A DNA stretch of 64,000 nucleotides, from assembly GCA_944321365.1 (NCBI GenBank), contig CALULA010000001.1, positions 1 to 64,000 on the forward strand. The letters run 5' to 3'. The notes under the pieces are model-generated. The model made no database searches. It was not told the DNA's origin and saw only the letters and a list, made by a program, of their open reading frames with translations. Source of the DNA: an uncultured Paraprevotella sp. (lineage in GTDB: Bacteria > Bacteroidota > Bacteroidia > Bacteroidales > Bacteroidaceae). This document shows, in pieces, positions 1 to 9,800 of this stretch; position 1 is the stretch's first letter; every line of letters starts with the position of its first letter. Made by a program: the position numbers and the translations under genes.

Positions 1-110
1 GCTCTCTTACGAAGAGACCGACCGCAGGCCGCCGTGTGCATGTCGGTCTTACAATCTTATACCATAAAATATTATGATGACTCTATTAACTGCCAATCTG
101 TTATGAACCT

Positions 111-3100
111 ATGAAAAAGAAAAGAGTGTTGATGGGATGGCTTTGCTGTTTGCTCGCCTGTGTCGGTGTGGCACAGACTCCCATTTCCTTTACTTCGGAT
201 CAAGGGCTGTCGAACACTTGCATTCGTTCCATTGTGCAAGACAGCTACAAGAATGTGTGGATCTGCACCCAGAACGGGCTGAACCGCTACGACGGGGCTA
301 AGATGAATGTCTATCATCACAGTGACGACGATGCCGGCTCGTTGCAGCACAACAATGTGCTTTGCGTGCTGGAACTGCAGCCGGGCACTGTGCTGGTGGG
401 TACGGAGGCGGGCGTGCAGGCTTATTCCTACGACACCGACGGGTTCACCCTCCTGCCGCTGCTGGCAGAGAACGGCGACACGCTGAGGGCGCATATCATC
501 TCCATGACCCGCCTTTCCGACGGCACGGTCTACGTCTGCACCTCCGGCTACGGCTGCTATCGTCTGCACACTGTGGACGGCGGGGGGATGGAAATGCGTC
601 AGACATCGGAGTTTCCCGGCAAGGACCAGCTCACGCAGTTGATGGAGGACCGCCGCCACCGCCTGTGGATTGCCGATTGGTGCGGACGGGTCTACTGCCG
701 TGAGAACGGCATCGTGCGCCAGGTGGCTGCCCCGCCGAGTGCCTATAAATTCTGCGAGAGCAGCACTGGCAACATCTATCTGGTGACTTACCATCATGGA
801 CTGATGCGCTATTCCGATGCCGACCGCCGCTTCGTGCCTGCCGACAAGGAGAGCCAGCGTTACGTGCTGACGTCGGCCACTGCCGCTCCGGACGGTGAGC
901 TGCTGGTCTCTACCGACGGCAACGGATTGAAAATCTACAGTGAGTCCACAGGTACCCTGAGGCAGAGCAACATCCGTACCTATGAATACAATCTGGCCAC
1001 ATCGAACATCAAAGACGCCATTGTCGATGCCGACGGCAACACGTGGGTCGGTGTCTATTGGAAAGGCGTGCTGGTGATGCCCGACATGGTGACCGACTTT
1101 GAGTATGTGGGCCGCCGCTCGGTGCTGAAGAATACCCTCGGAACCAACTGCGTGACGGCCATCACCGGCGACGGGCAGGGCCGTCTGTGGGTCGCCACGG
1201 ACCACTGCGGCATCTATCATCTGGAGGCCGACGGCTCGCGGAGCATTCATTTCCGTCCGGGAGAAGTGAAGGGCATGCCTTCCACCGTGATGAGCATTCT
1301 GGAAGATTCCGACGGCACACTTTGGCTCGGCTCCTCGTGGGCCGGTGTGGTGCGGATGGACAAACAGACGGGCGAGTGCGTACCGTTGGGACAGATTGTG
1401 CCGGGCGGCGAGAAGATTCCTTCTGCCTATTCGATGGTGGAAGATGCTTACGGACGCATTTATATCGGTTCGATGGGCGACGGTCTGTATTGCTACCATC
1501 ACAGAACCGGACGGCTGGAACATTACATAATGCTGTCGAACAATACCATGAAATACCCCTACGAGATTCTGCACAACAGTTATGTCCGCAGTCTGCTCCT
1601 GCTGAAAGATACGCTTTATGTGGGCACGGCTGATGGCATGGAGGTATTTGCCGTGGGGCGAGACGGCCTGAATTTCAAGCGCAGAGTGCTGACGAAATGC
1701 AGCATTCACGACATCAAGCAGGGAGCCGACGGCTCATTGTGGGTGGCCACTACCGGAGGGCTGGCGCATTTCAGCCGCAAGGGCGGCGAAGTCAAAATTT
1801 ATGACCGGAACAACGGACTGCCCAACAATTCGGTGAGCAGCATAGAGTTTGCCGCCGACGGCAAGGTGTGGATAGGCACCGCCGACGGGCTTTCGGTTTT
1901 CAATCCCGCCGATGAGACTTTTGAGAACTATACCATCAATGACGGTCTGCAGGGCAACGAGTTCACCGAGAAAGCCTCTTATGCGCTGAACGGCATACTC
2001 TACTTCGGCGGTATCAACGGACTGACCTATTTCCATCCGTCCAACGTGGGGCGCAACAGCGGGTCGGACCGGATAGACCTGCGCGTGGTGGACTTTTACG
2101 TGAACGGACAGCCCGTGCATGTGGGCGACCGTTCCGGACGCTATGCCATCATCGACCGCTGGCTGCCGCAGGCCGGTGAGGTGAACCTGTCGCACAAGGA
2201 CAAGTCGTTCAGCATCGAACTGTCCACCATGAGTTTCGGCAACCGCCGCGTTACCTATTATTATAGCATCAATGACGGTGAATGGATAGCTCTGGAAGAC
2301 GGACAGAACCGCATCTCGTTCGTGAACATGGAGACGGGCACTTATCATCTGCGCATGAAGGCCGAGTCTTATGGCGAGACGTCCGACGTGAAAGAACTGA
2401 AGGTGGTGCTCCATCCCGTGTGGTATCTTTCCACAATGGCTTACGTGATCTATCTCATCCTGTTCCTGTTGTGCTGCTACATCGTTGTGCTGCAGGTGCG
2501 GGAGCGGCTCAAGGCCAAGCAGGTGCTGGAGAAACATTGCCAGAAAGAGGAGATGAACGAGGCCCGCATCCAGTTCTTCATGAACATCAGCCATGAGATA
2601 CGGACGCCCATGACCCTCATCCTCAGTCCGCTGAAGAAGCTGATGTCGATGGACACCGACGAGGCGCATCAGCGCAACTATTCGCTCATCTACCAGAACT
2701 CTCAGCGCATCCTGCGGCTGATCAATCAGCTGATGGACGCCCGCAAGATTGAGAAAGGGCAGTTCCGGCTGAAATATCACAAGGTGGAGCTGGTGGGTTT
2801 CCTGAACAATCTGTACGAACTGTTCTCCTCGACAGCCGCCAACCGCAAGATAGACTTCTCTTTCGTGCACGACATGACGGAGCTGGATGTCTGTGTAGAC
2901 CCGCAGAATTTCGACAAGGTGGTGATGAACCTGCTCTCCAACGCCTTCAAGTTCACGCCCGAAGGCGGACGGGTGGTTATGGAACTGAAGGACGTGCCGG
3001 GCAAGGTGCAGGGCGAACGCGACTTCGTGCTCACCGTGACCGATACGGGAGTGGGCATCCCCGACAAGGACAAGGTGCGCATCTTTGAACGTTTCTATGC

Positions 3101-4166
3101 CGGAAACTGGGGCGGCGACTATGTGGGAACAGGCATCGGGCTGAACCTGACCAAGCTGCTGGTGGAACTGCATGAGGGTGACATCACCGTGGAGAACAAC
3201 CCGTCCGGACAGGGCACGCGCTTCACGGTGCGCATGCCGCAGGCTCTGGAGCTGATGGAAGACATTAACGAAGAGGCAGAGACCGCACCCGTTCCGGCTG
3301 TCAGTGCGGAAGCAGAGCACGTGGCAGACCTCGTGGAGGAACCTGTCGACGAAAAGGGCGGCGGCAACAAGCTTCACCAGTTGCTCATCGTGGAGGACGA
3401 CATAGCCATCCGACGCTATCTGCACGGCGAGCTGTCTGACGCTTATTTTGTGCATGAATGCGGTAACGGGCAGGAAGCCTGGAACTACATCCTGCGCAAT
3501 CTGGAGAAAATCGATCTGGTGGTGAGTGACGTGATGATGCCGGTGATGGACGGCCTGTCGCTGCTGAACAAGCTGAAGAAGAATTTCAACACCAGCCATA
3601 TTCCGGTGATATTGCTCACGGCCAAGACCGAGGACAGCGACCGTCTGTCGGGCTTGTCGGGCGGTGCGGACGCTTATCTCTCAAAACCGTTCAACATCGA
3701 CATCCTGCGTCAGACCATCGTTAACCTGCTTCAGAACCGTCAACGCCTGCAAGGGAAATATCATGTGACGGTACATCACGAGGATGTGGTGATGGACCGG
3801 GCCGATATGTCGTCGCCCGATGATAATCTGATGGAGAAGGTCATCAAGGTGGTGAATGACGAATTGTCTAATTCGGACCTGAATGTGGAGCAGATCGCCG
3901 AGAAGGTGGGTATCAGCCGTGTGCACTTCCATCGCCGGCTGAAGGAAATCACCGGACTGACGCCGCGCGACTTCGTGCGCAATTACCGCCTGATGCAGGC
4001 GGGCAAACTGCTGGAAGAAAAGAGAAATTACGACATCACGGACATCAGCGTGGCGGTAGGTTTCAAGTCGGTTTCCACTTTCTCCACTTGTTTCAAGGCC
4101 TATTATGGCATGAAACCGTCGGAATATCTGCGCCTCAAGACGAGTCATTCGGAGGAAAAAAAGTAA
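111..4166 (+). CDS. Hybrid two-component system (HTCS) sensor/regulator
   Basis: One-piece sensor kinase and transcription factor of 1351 residues, the usual HTCS length. A signal peptide (about 1-22) leads into a periplasmic beta-propeller with repeated W-IGT-GL and N-W-G motifs (about 25-680), a Y_Y_Y domain (about 690-765) and one membrane helix (about 770-797). The kinase follows, with phospho-acceptor His828 in SHEIRTP, an N box near 940 and a GTGIGL G box near 1005. A receiver domain with Asp1140 (VVSDVMMP) and a C-terminal AraC-type helix-turn-helix (about 1236-1345) complete it. HTCS proteins bind oligosaccharides outside and activate polysaccharide-utilisation genes inside. Its position at the head of a xylanolytic locus makes xylan-derived oligosaccharides the likely signal (inference). 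The direct-repeat boxes described at six promoters downstream are its probable targets. I see no TAnnTTTG box in the 110 bases upstream. Confidence 0.96.
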   Translation: MKKKRVLMGWLCCLLACVGVAQTPISFTSDQGLSNTCIRSIVQDSYKNVWICTQNGLNRYDGAKMNVYHHSDDDAGSLQHNNVLCVLELQPGTVLVGTEAGVQAYSYDTDGFTLLPLLAENGDTLRAHIISMTRLSDGTVYVCTSGYGCYRLHTVDGGGMEMRQTSEFPGKDQLTQLMEDRRHRLWIADWCGRVYCRENGIVRQVAAPPSAYKFCESSTGNIYLVTYHHGLMRYSDADRRFVPADKESQRYVLTSATAAPDGELLVSTDGNGLKIYSESTGTLRQSNIRTYEYNLATSNIKDAIVDADGNTWVGVYWKGVLVMPDMVTDFEYVGRRSVLKNTLGTNCVTAITGDGQGRLWVATDHCGIYHLEADGSRSIHFRPGEVKGMPSTVMSILEDSDGTLWLGSSWAGVVRMDKQTGECVPLGQIVPGGEKIPSAYSMVEDAYGRIYIGSMGDGLYCYHHRTGRLEHYIMLSNNTMKYPYEILHNSYVRSLLLLKDTLYVGTADGMEVFAVGRDGLNFKRRVLTKCSIHDIKQGADGSLWVATTGGLAHFSRKGGEVKIYDRNNGLPNNSVSSIEFAADGKVWIGTADGLSVFNPADETFENYTINDGLQGNEFTEKASYALNGILYFGGINGLTYFHPSNVGRNSGSDRIDLRVVDFYVNGQPVHVGDRSGRYAIIDRWLPQAGEVNLSHKDKSFSIELSTMSFGNRRVTYYYSINDGEWIALEDGQNRISFVNMETGTYHLRMKAESYGETSDVKELKVVLHPVWYLSTMAYVIYLILFLLCCYIVVLQVRERLKAKQVLEKHCQKEEMNEARIQFFMNISHEIRTPMTLILSPLKKLMSMDTDEAHQRNYSLIYQNSQRILRLINQLMDARKIEKGQFRLKYHKVELVGFLNNLYELFSSTAANRKIDFSFVHDMTELDVCVDPQNFDKVVMNLLSNAFKFTPEGGRVVMELKDVPGKVQGERDFVLTVTDTGVGIPDKDKVRIFERFYAGNWGGDYVGTGIGLNLTKLLVELHEGDITVENNPSGQGTRFTVRMPQALELMEDINEEAETAPVPAVSAEAEHVADLVEEPVDEKGGGNKLHQLLIVEDDIAIRRYLHGELSDAYFVHECGNGQEAWNYILRNLEKIDLVVSDVMMPVMDGLSLLNKLKKNFNTSHIPVILLTAKTEDSDRLSGLSGGADAYLSKPFNIDILRQTIVNLLQNRQRLQGKYHVTVHHEDVVMDRADMSSPDDNLMEKVIKVVNDELSNSDLNVEQIAEKVGISRVHFHRRLKEITGLTPRDFVRNYRLMQAGKLLEEKRNYDITDISVAVGFKSVSTFSTCFKAYYGMKPSEYLRLKTSHSEEKK

Positions 4167-4171
4167 CATGA

Positions 4172-4229
4172 TTTGTCTGTGATGTATCATTGCCGGACTT
4201 TTTTTGCGGGATGATACATCACAGACAAA
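4172..4229. repeat. 19-bp perfect inverted repeat behind the HTCS gene
   Basis: Arms at 4172-4190 and 4211-4229 are perfect inverse copies separated by 20 bases. The right arm coincides with the distal operator half-site (TGATACATCACAGACAA from 4212) of the next promoter, so the left arm is the same site in opposite orientation. No T-tract follows the right arm, so a simple terminator is less likely than a DNA-binding site, though a hairpin at the end of the HTCS mRNA is possible. Confidence 0.7.
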
Positions 4230-4278
4230 ATCTGTTACAAGAGCGAAAATGCGTAACATCTTTCCTGCATTACCTTTG
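4212..4278 (+). promoter_or_regulatory. Putative HTCS operator pair and promoter P1
   Basis: Distal half-site TGATACATCACAGACAA at 4212 and proximal half-site TGTTACAAGAGCGAAAA at 4233, 21 bp apart; minus-7 box TACCTTTG at 4271-4278, 38 bp from the start of the proximal site. It drives the gene starting at 4325, leaving a leader of about 40 nt. The same arrangement recurs at five other promoters in the window. Confidence 0.8.
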
Positions 4279-4324
4279 CGGTACATTCAATTTTCATTAT
4301 TGTTAAATTTAAAATCATGGAAAA

Positions 4325-6505
4325 ATGTTACGTAAATTGATGTTAGGAATGCTGCTTGCCGTAGGGGCAGGACAAACGGTACGGGCCGAAGTGGTTCCCA
4401 TCACGGTGTCCGACAATGCGGAAAAAAGCGAAAGTGCGACATGGACTGCTGGGACTCAGACTTTCTCGTGGACGGCAGACGGAGCTTATATTGTTATATG
4501 GAGTGGTGACGGGACATGGTCGGAAGATTGGTCAAGGCTCATTTTCACGGCTGCCGATCTGACCGGAACGGGTGGTTATCGCTTGGACTGGGTCTTTTCA
4601 GACGATGAAGTCGTACAGGGATATGACGGTTTTACGAAATATGGTTCGCCAGGTGAGAAAGCAGCCGAGCTGGAGAGCTTCCTGCAAGAACATGGCACTG
4701 ATGTCAAGGAAATACGCTTGGTGGGCCAAGGTGAATCCGGCAGTTTGTCTTTTAAGAACTCTTATCTGTTAAGTCCTGTTGAACTTTCGTATGACGACAA
4801 TGGGGTAGCCGTTGTTCCTATTTCTGAATTTTATCCTTCCGGCGGCGTTACTATTGACAACGATGGCGTTGTGACGGGTGACGGAACTGTCGGTTCGCTG
4901 ACGTTGTATTTGGGGGATGTGGATTTCAGTAACCTGGTTTCCGCTGTCACGGGCTACGATGTATCTACCGAAGGTTACAAAGACATTTTCAATTCAACCA
5001 CGATTACTACGCTCGATAAGGGGGACGTAAACTCTTGGTTCACTTCTAAGGCTAATATCTCCTACACCGATGAGTATCAGGCAAAGAGCGAACATGTTAA
5101 CACTGTCCGGTTTAATTTCGCTGAGGGTGACGCCGGAGTGGGATCAATGAAGTTCAACAGCATTACGTTTACAAAGAATGTTACCAAGGGATTGGCCTTG
5201 ACAGACGGCATGAGCTTGAACACACTGCCTTATTTCGTAAAGGATGCTGCTGGAGAGTTTGCCGTAGGAACGAATCCGACGTGGAACTTGAATGTGTCCA
5301 TTGATAAGGTATTTGGAGATTGTGATAACGTAGAGGCTTGTAAATCCTATGCCGATGTCAGTCACTTCGGTGAGTTGAGGATTACTCAGACTGAAGGAAC
5401 TCCGGCGAGAGTTTGGTTCTTTAATGCGGATAATACTAATGTTGTTGTGAAAAAGGCAACAGAGACAGAGGGCGGTTATTCCGTTATAGATCTTGCTGCC
5501 GTTAAGGAGGAATGTGGCGGAAAAGCTTATCTGGTAGGTATCAAATCGGAGAATTCTTGGGTCGATCAAGGTACAGGACTGGTAACTATTACCGCATTGG
5601 AACTTTATGCTCCGACCGCCGATTATATGATTTACGGTGAGGGCGATTTGAATACGACTTCTCAGCAAGCCATTTCCAATCCCGCTACGACCGTAATCGA
5701 TGCTACCGGTCTGACCGGCTCTTCAACGGTTAAGGTGGGTAATGTAGGCAACCCCAACTGCCTGTTTATCGTAAAAGACGCGGCGAAACTGTCCAACGAA
5801 AGCAACGTGCTGGTGCTGAAAGACGGTGCCTATACTTGTGAGAATCTGACGCTCACCGCCGCCAGTCCGTTCCGTGCTCCGGCAGCATTCACGGCAACGA
5901 ACGCTTCCATGACGAAGAGCGTGAGCGAGGCTTCAGCCTTCGGTACGCTCGTGTTGCCCTATGATGCCGCATTGCCCGACGGCTGCAAGGCCCATAAACT
6001 GACAGCCGTGACCGGAAACACCGTGAGCGGAGAGGCTTTGACAACCATAACAGCCAATGAACCTTTGCTTATCAACGGCGCAGGCACCTACACCTTCAGC
6101 GCAGAGAACGTGACGATTCAGCCCGAAGCCGAAAGCATGACCAGCGGCCTGCTGACCGGTGTGTACACAAACGGTACGTATGCTCCTCAGAGCAGCTACG
6201 TGCTGCAGAAACAAACGGCAGACGATGCCGCAACATTCCACAAGGTGGCGGAAGCCGACAAGCAGCCGATGACGCCTTTCAGCGCCTACCTGACCGTTCC
6301 GGCAGAAGTGGCTCAGGTCAATGCCCGTCTGATTCTCGACCTGGGTGACGGGGCAACGACTGTAGACGATGTGCAGGCTGCGACCGAAGCCGTGACCGTG
6401 GTGGAGATTTACGACCTGTCCGGTTGCCGTGTAGACGCTCCGGTGAAGGGCATCAACCTGATGAAGATGTCTGACGGCACGGTGAAGAAAGTCATCGTGA
6501 AATGA
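4325..6505 (+). CDS. Secreted protein of unknown function with T9SS-like C-terminal domain
   Basis: A 726-residue exported protein that I do not assign to a family. It has a signal peptide (about 1-22, cleavage after TVRA), then beta-rich sequence rich in Gly, Thr and Asp. A segment of about 510-690 has the short-strand look of modules found in other Prevotellaceae surface proteins. The last 40 residues contain YDLSGCR, then KGINLMKMSDGT and a Lys-rich end (KKVIVK), the pattern of type IX sorting domains. It is the first gene after the HTCS and has its own operator-bearing promoter, so it is probably a glycan-binding or glycan-active surface protein (inference). The first two thirds are visibly more AT-rich than the last third. 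An earlier ATG at 4317 stops after a few codons, so 4325 is the start. Confidence 0.8.
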   Translation: MLRKLMLGMLLAVGAGQTVRAEVVPITVSDNAEKSESATWTAGTQTFSWTADGAYIVIWSGDGTWSEDWSRLIFTAADLTGTGGYRLDWVFSDDEVVQGYDGFTKYGSPGEKAAELESFLQEHGTDVKEIRLVGQGESGSLSFKNSYLLSPVELSYDDNGVAVVPISEFYPSGGVTIDNDGVVTGDGTVGSLTLYLGDVDFSNLVSAVTGYDVSTEGYKDIFNSTTITTLDKGDVNSWFTSKANISYTDEYQAKSEHVNTVRFNFAEGDAGVGSMKFNSITFTKNVTKGLALTDGMSLNTLPYFVKDAAGEFAVGTNPTWNLNVSIDKVFGDCDNVEACKSYADVSHFGELRITQTEGTPARVWFFNADNTNVVVKKATETEGGYSVIDLAAVKEECGGKAYLVGIKSENSWVDQGTGLVTITALELYAPTADYMIYGEGDLNTTSQQAISNPATTVIDATGLTGSSTVKVGNVGNPNCLFIVKDAAKLSNESNVLVLKDGAYTCENLTLTAASPFRAPAAFTATNASMTKSVSEASAFGTLVLPYDAALPDGCKAHKLTAVTGNTVSGEALTTITANEPLLINGAGTYTFSAENVTIQPEAESMTSGLLTGVYTNGTYAPQSSYVLQKQTADDAATFHKVAEADKQPMTPFSAYLTVPAEVAQVNARLILDLGDGATTVDDVQAATEAVTVVEIYDLSGCRVDAPVKGINLMKMSDGTVKKVIVK

Positions 6506-6559
6506 TGGGCGTGTGTGGAAAAATGTGATTATAAAACCTTAAAAACAATAGAAACAGTC

Positions 6560-6715
6560 ATGAAAAGAAAAAATTATGAAGCTCCGGTTGCGGAAGTTAA
6601 AGATATGGAAGTCCTGCAAGTGTTGTGCGACAGCTATCCGGGTATCAGCGAAGACCCCAGTGATATAGGTATGCCGACAGAGAGCAACAAGAACCTGTGG
6701 AACGACATCTGGTGA
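6560..6715 (+). CDS. 51-residue small peptide
   Basis: A short ORF starting MKRKNYEAPVAEV at 6560. The in-frame start at 6515 would add an unlikely 15-residue extension, and an AT-rich leader directly precedes 6560. The peptide has a basic N-terminus, a central V-K-D-M-E-V-L-Q-V-L-C stretch with a single Cys, and an acidic, Pro/Ser-rich C-terminus ending in NDIW. It has no signal peptide or membrane helix. Peptides of this layout (MKK-N-Y-x-x-P start, acidic tail) are common in Bacteroidales and often go unannotated; their function is unknown to me. It lies 54 bases after the secreted protein gene and is followed by a strong terminator hairpin, so the two form one transcript. Confidence 0.65.
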   Translation: MKRKNYEAPVAEVKDMEVLQVLCDSYPGISEDPSDIGMPTESNKNLWNDIW

Positions 6716-6774
6716 GAACAGAGCAAGTGTTTTAGTACTTCAATGGAAGTGTTAGTTTAGATTTTATAATGCGG

Positions 6775-6814
6775 GCCGCGCTGGGAAGCGATTTCCGGTG
6801 CGGCTTTCTTTTTT
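6775..6814 (+). terminator. Rho-independent terminator after the small peptide gene
   Basis: A 13-bp stem (6775-6787 with 6792-6804, three G-U pairs) closes a GCGA tetraloop and is followed by a T-rich tract (6805-6814). It separates the 4325/6560 unit from the GH5 gene, which has no TAnnTTTG box of its own nearby; expression of the latter may depend on read-through. Confidence 0.85.
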
Positions 6815-6851
6815 ACATGACATCTACACCTGTTAAAATAATACAAGACCT

Positions 6852-9800
6852 ATGAAAAGCTTATTGAGAATCTTTGGCCTGTGTGTGGTGATGCTGTGGA
6901 CTGGCTTACAGCTACGGGCGCAATATGGCGAACTGCCGCCTTTGCACGTGGACGGGCGTTATCTGAAAGACCCCCACGGGAATGTGGTGAACCTGCACGG
7001 CGTGATGGATACGCCCAACCCCTATTTTAATAATTACCGTTGGGGAAACAGCTGTGAGATGGCAGATGTGCGGGCCTGTCAGAACTACTTCGAGAAACTC
7101 TTTACGGCACTGACCGACACCACGCAGGGCGCATGGTGCAACATCTTCAGGCTGCATCTGGACCCCTGCTGGACGAACGACCCCAACAAACCCAGTACGG
7201 GCGAGGAGACGGGCGAGGCCAACATCAGCCGTTACAGCCGCACCCGGCTGAATTCTTTCCTGCGGATGCTGTTCGTGCCGTTGGCCGAGCAGGCCATGGA
7301 TCACGGGATGTATGTGGTGATGCGTCCGCCCGGAGTGTGTCCGCAAGTGATACAGGTGGGCGGAGAATATCAGGAATACCTGTTGGATGTGTGGGATATT
7401 GTCAGTTCCAATGCGCTGGTGAAGCAATACAGCGGACAGATTTCGCTGGAGCTGGCCAACGAGCCGATCACCTGTCTGGATGCCGAGGGCAACGAGACTC
7501 CGGAGGCCTTGCACGACTTCTTCCAGCCCATAGTGGATAAGATCCGTGCCAACGGCTTCAACGGCATTCTGTGGATTCCGGGTTCGGGTTATCAGTCGAA
7601 CTATGTGGACTATGTGCATTATCCCATTGAAAGCTACAACATAGGCTATGCCGTTCATGCTTATGTGGGCTGGTATAACTGCGACGACGAGACGGCTACT
7701 CCCGAACGCTTTATCGAGGAGTTCGGAAAGTCGGTGCCGGTGGTCCAGACCAACCCCGTGCTGGTGTCGGAGGTGGACTGGAGTCCTGAGATGCCGGGTG
7801 AGGGCCATTACAATGAACACGGCGACTGGGTGCCGGGCAATATGGGCACCTGGGCTACCGGGACAACGTCCGGATGGGGCAACTCTTTCAAGGCCGCGCT
7901 GGACCACTATGGCAACATGAGCATGACACTGACCGGAACGGCTGACTATATCGACATCGACACCTATCTGAACAGCCGCGAGGTGGTGCCGGCATTCGGC
8001 GGCGAGCCGGAAGCCTGTGCCAAGGCCTGCTTTGATTGGTATGCCGACTATGCCAAGGTGGACTATCCCCATCCGGAGTTCACCTGCCGCTATACGGCGG
8101 ACCAGGGCGACGGCACTTTCGTCAATCCGCTTCTCGCAGGGGATTTCCCCGCTCCGGATGTCATCCGTGTGGAGGACACTTACTATCTGGCCTCTGCCTC
8201 TGCTGCCGGTTTCCCCGGTGTCACGCTGCTACAGTCGAACGACCTGGTGAACTGGACTTATTGTGCACAGCCCCTGCAGTCGCTGTATGCCTCGGCAGAA
8301 ACGGGACTGGCGGACGAGCTGGCACCATACGCCGACGGACATTGCTCTGTCAGTCTGGGGTACGGCAACGGCAGATTCTATCTCTATTTTGCGGCATCCG
8401 CAACCGGTGAGGAGGCTGACGGACGCAGCTATCTGCTCATGGCCGAACGTCCGGACGGGCCGTGGCAGGTGCAGCCGCTGGACGATTTCTATGGCGATGC
8501 AGGCCTGTTCTCCGACGGGGAGGAGCTTTATCTGGCTCATGGCCGCGGAGCGTTGAGCATCACCCGGCTGGACTCTGACTTCCGGGCCGCAGAGACGGAG
8601 CAGGTTGTTGCGGCAGCCGACGGAACGGGAAACTGCCGGTTGTATCGGACGGATGATTATTATTACCTTTATGTAGCTGTAGACGGCAGTGCGGAAGGGC
8701 AGACGGTCTATCGCTCCACGCAGCTGTTCGGACCCTATGAGGCCCACGAGGGAAACGTGTTTGAAGGACAGCAGATGCGCAAGGGTTGTCTGGTGCAGAC
8801 ACAGACCGGAGAATGGTGGACCGTGTTGGCGAAGGAGCATGGCACGGCAGGCCATCTGCCTTATCTGGAACCTGTGACGTGGACCGACGGCTGGCCGGTT
8901 ATCGGCAACGACGGGACCGACGTGAGCCGGGACGGTGCCACATACGGCAAACCTGATGTGGGAATGGTCTGGCCCATGACGGCTCTGACTACGAATGAGA
9001 CTTTCACCGGAACGTCGATGGGACTGCAGTGGCAATGGAATCGCGGTCCGGAAGCCGGCAACGGGTCTATCTTCGAGCGTCCGGGCTATTTGCGCCTCCA
9101 TGCCGGTAAGGCCGGTGACGGCGATTTGCGGCAGGCGTCCGCTCTGTTGACCCAGCGTCTGTTCGTCTACGACACGGAGGGTACGGCTGCCGACAGTTAC
9201 CGTGATTCTTACGCCACGGCATGTTTCGACCTTTCCGGTTTGCAGGAAGGCGACGTCTGCGGACTTTGCGTTATGCAAGAGCCCTATGCTTATATCGGTG
9301 TGAAGATGGAGAACGGCCAACATCGGCTGGTGTATTACCGGAGCGCGTATGACGAAAACGGCACGACTGTACCGGCGGTGGAAACCTATGGCGAGGAAGT
9401 GAGCGGCAAGGAAATCTGCCTGCGTGCCGTGGTCAACTTCGGTACGGACCGGGTGACTTTCCATTACAGTACGGACAACAGCACTTATCAGGCCTTCGGT
9501 GAGGAGTGGACCATGCGTGGCACGGCGGAAGAGACGACCGGCAGCCGCGTCGGACTGTTCGCCTGTGCCGCGGGAGATGCCGGAGGCTATGCCGATATCG
9601 ACTGGTTCACTACCGAAACGGAGTTCAGCGAAAGGAAGTATTATGCCGAAGGTACACTGCAGACTTATACGGAAGACGACCTGTCGTTGGCGTCGCTTAC
9701 GGCAGCCGACGAGACGCTGAATCTGAAAATCGGTGACCGTCAGGCCCTCGTTCTGACCGCCACATTCCGTTCGGGACGTACGGAAAACGTGGCAGCCTCC

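Noticed and set aside
72..3599. Two long minus-strand frames (545 and 621 codons) opposite the HTCS
   Set aside because: They mirror the third-codon-position bias of the HTCS gene, lack signal peptides or known motifs, and run through a gene with complete domain support. Similar antisense frames occur opposite most high-GC genes here.
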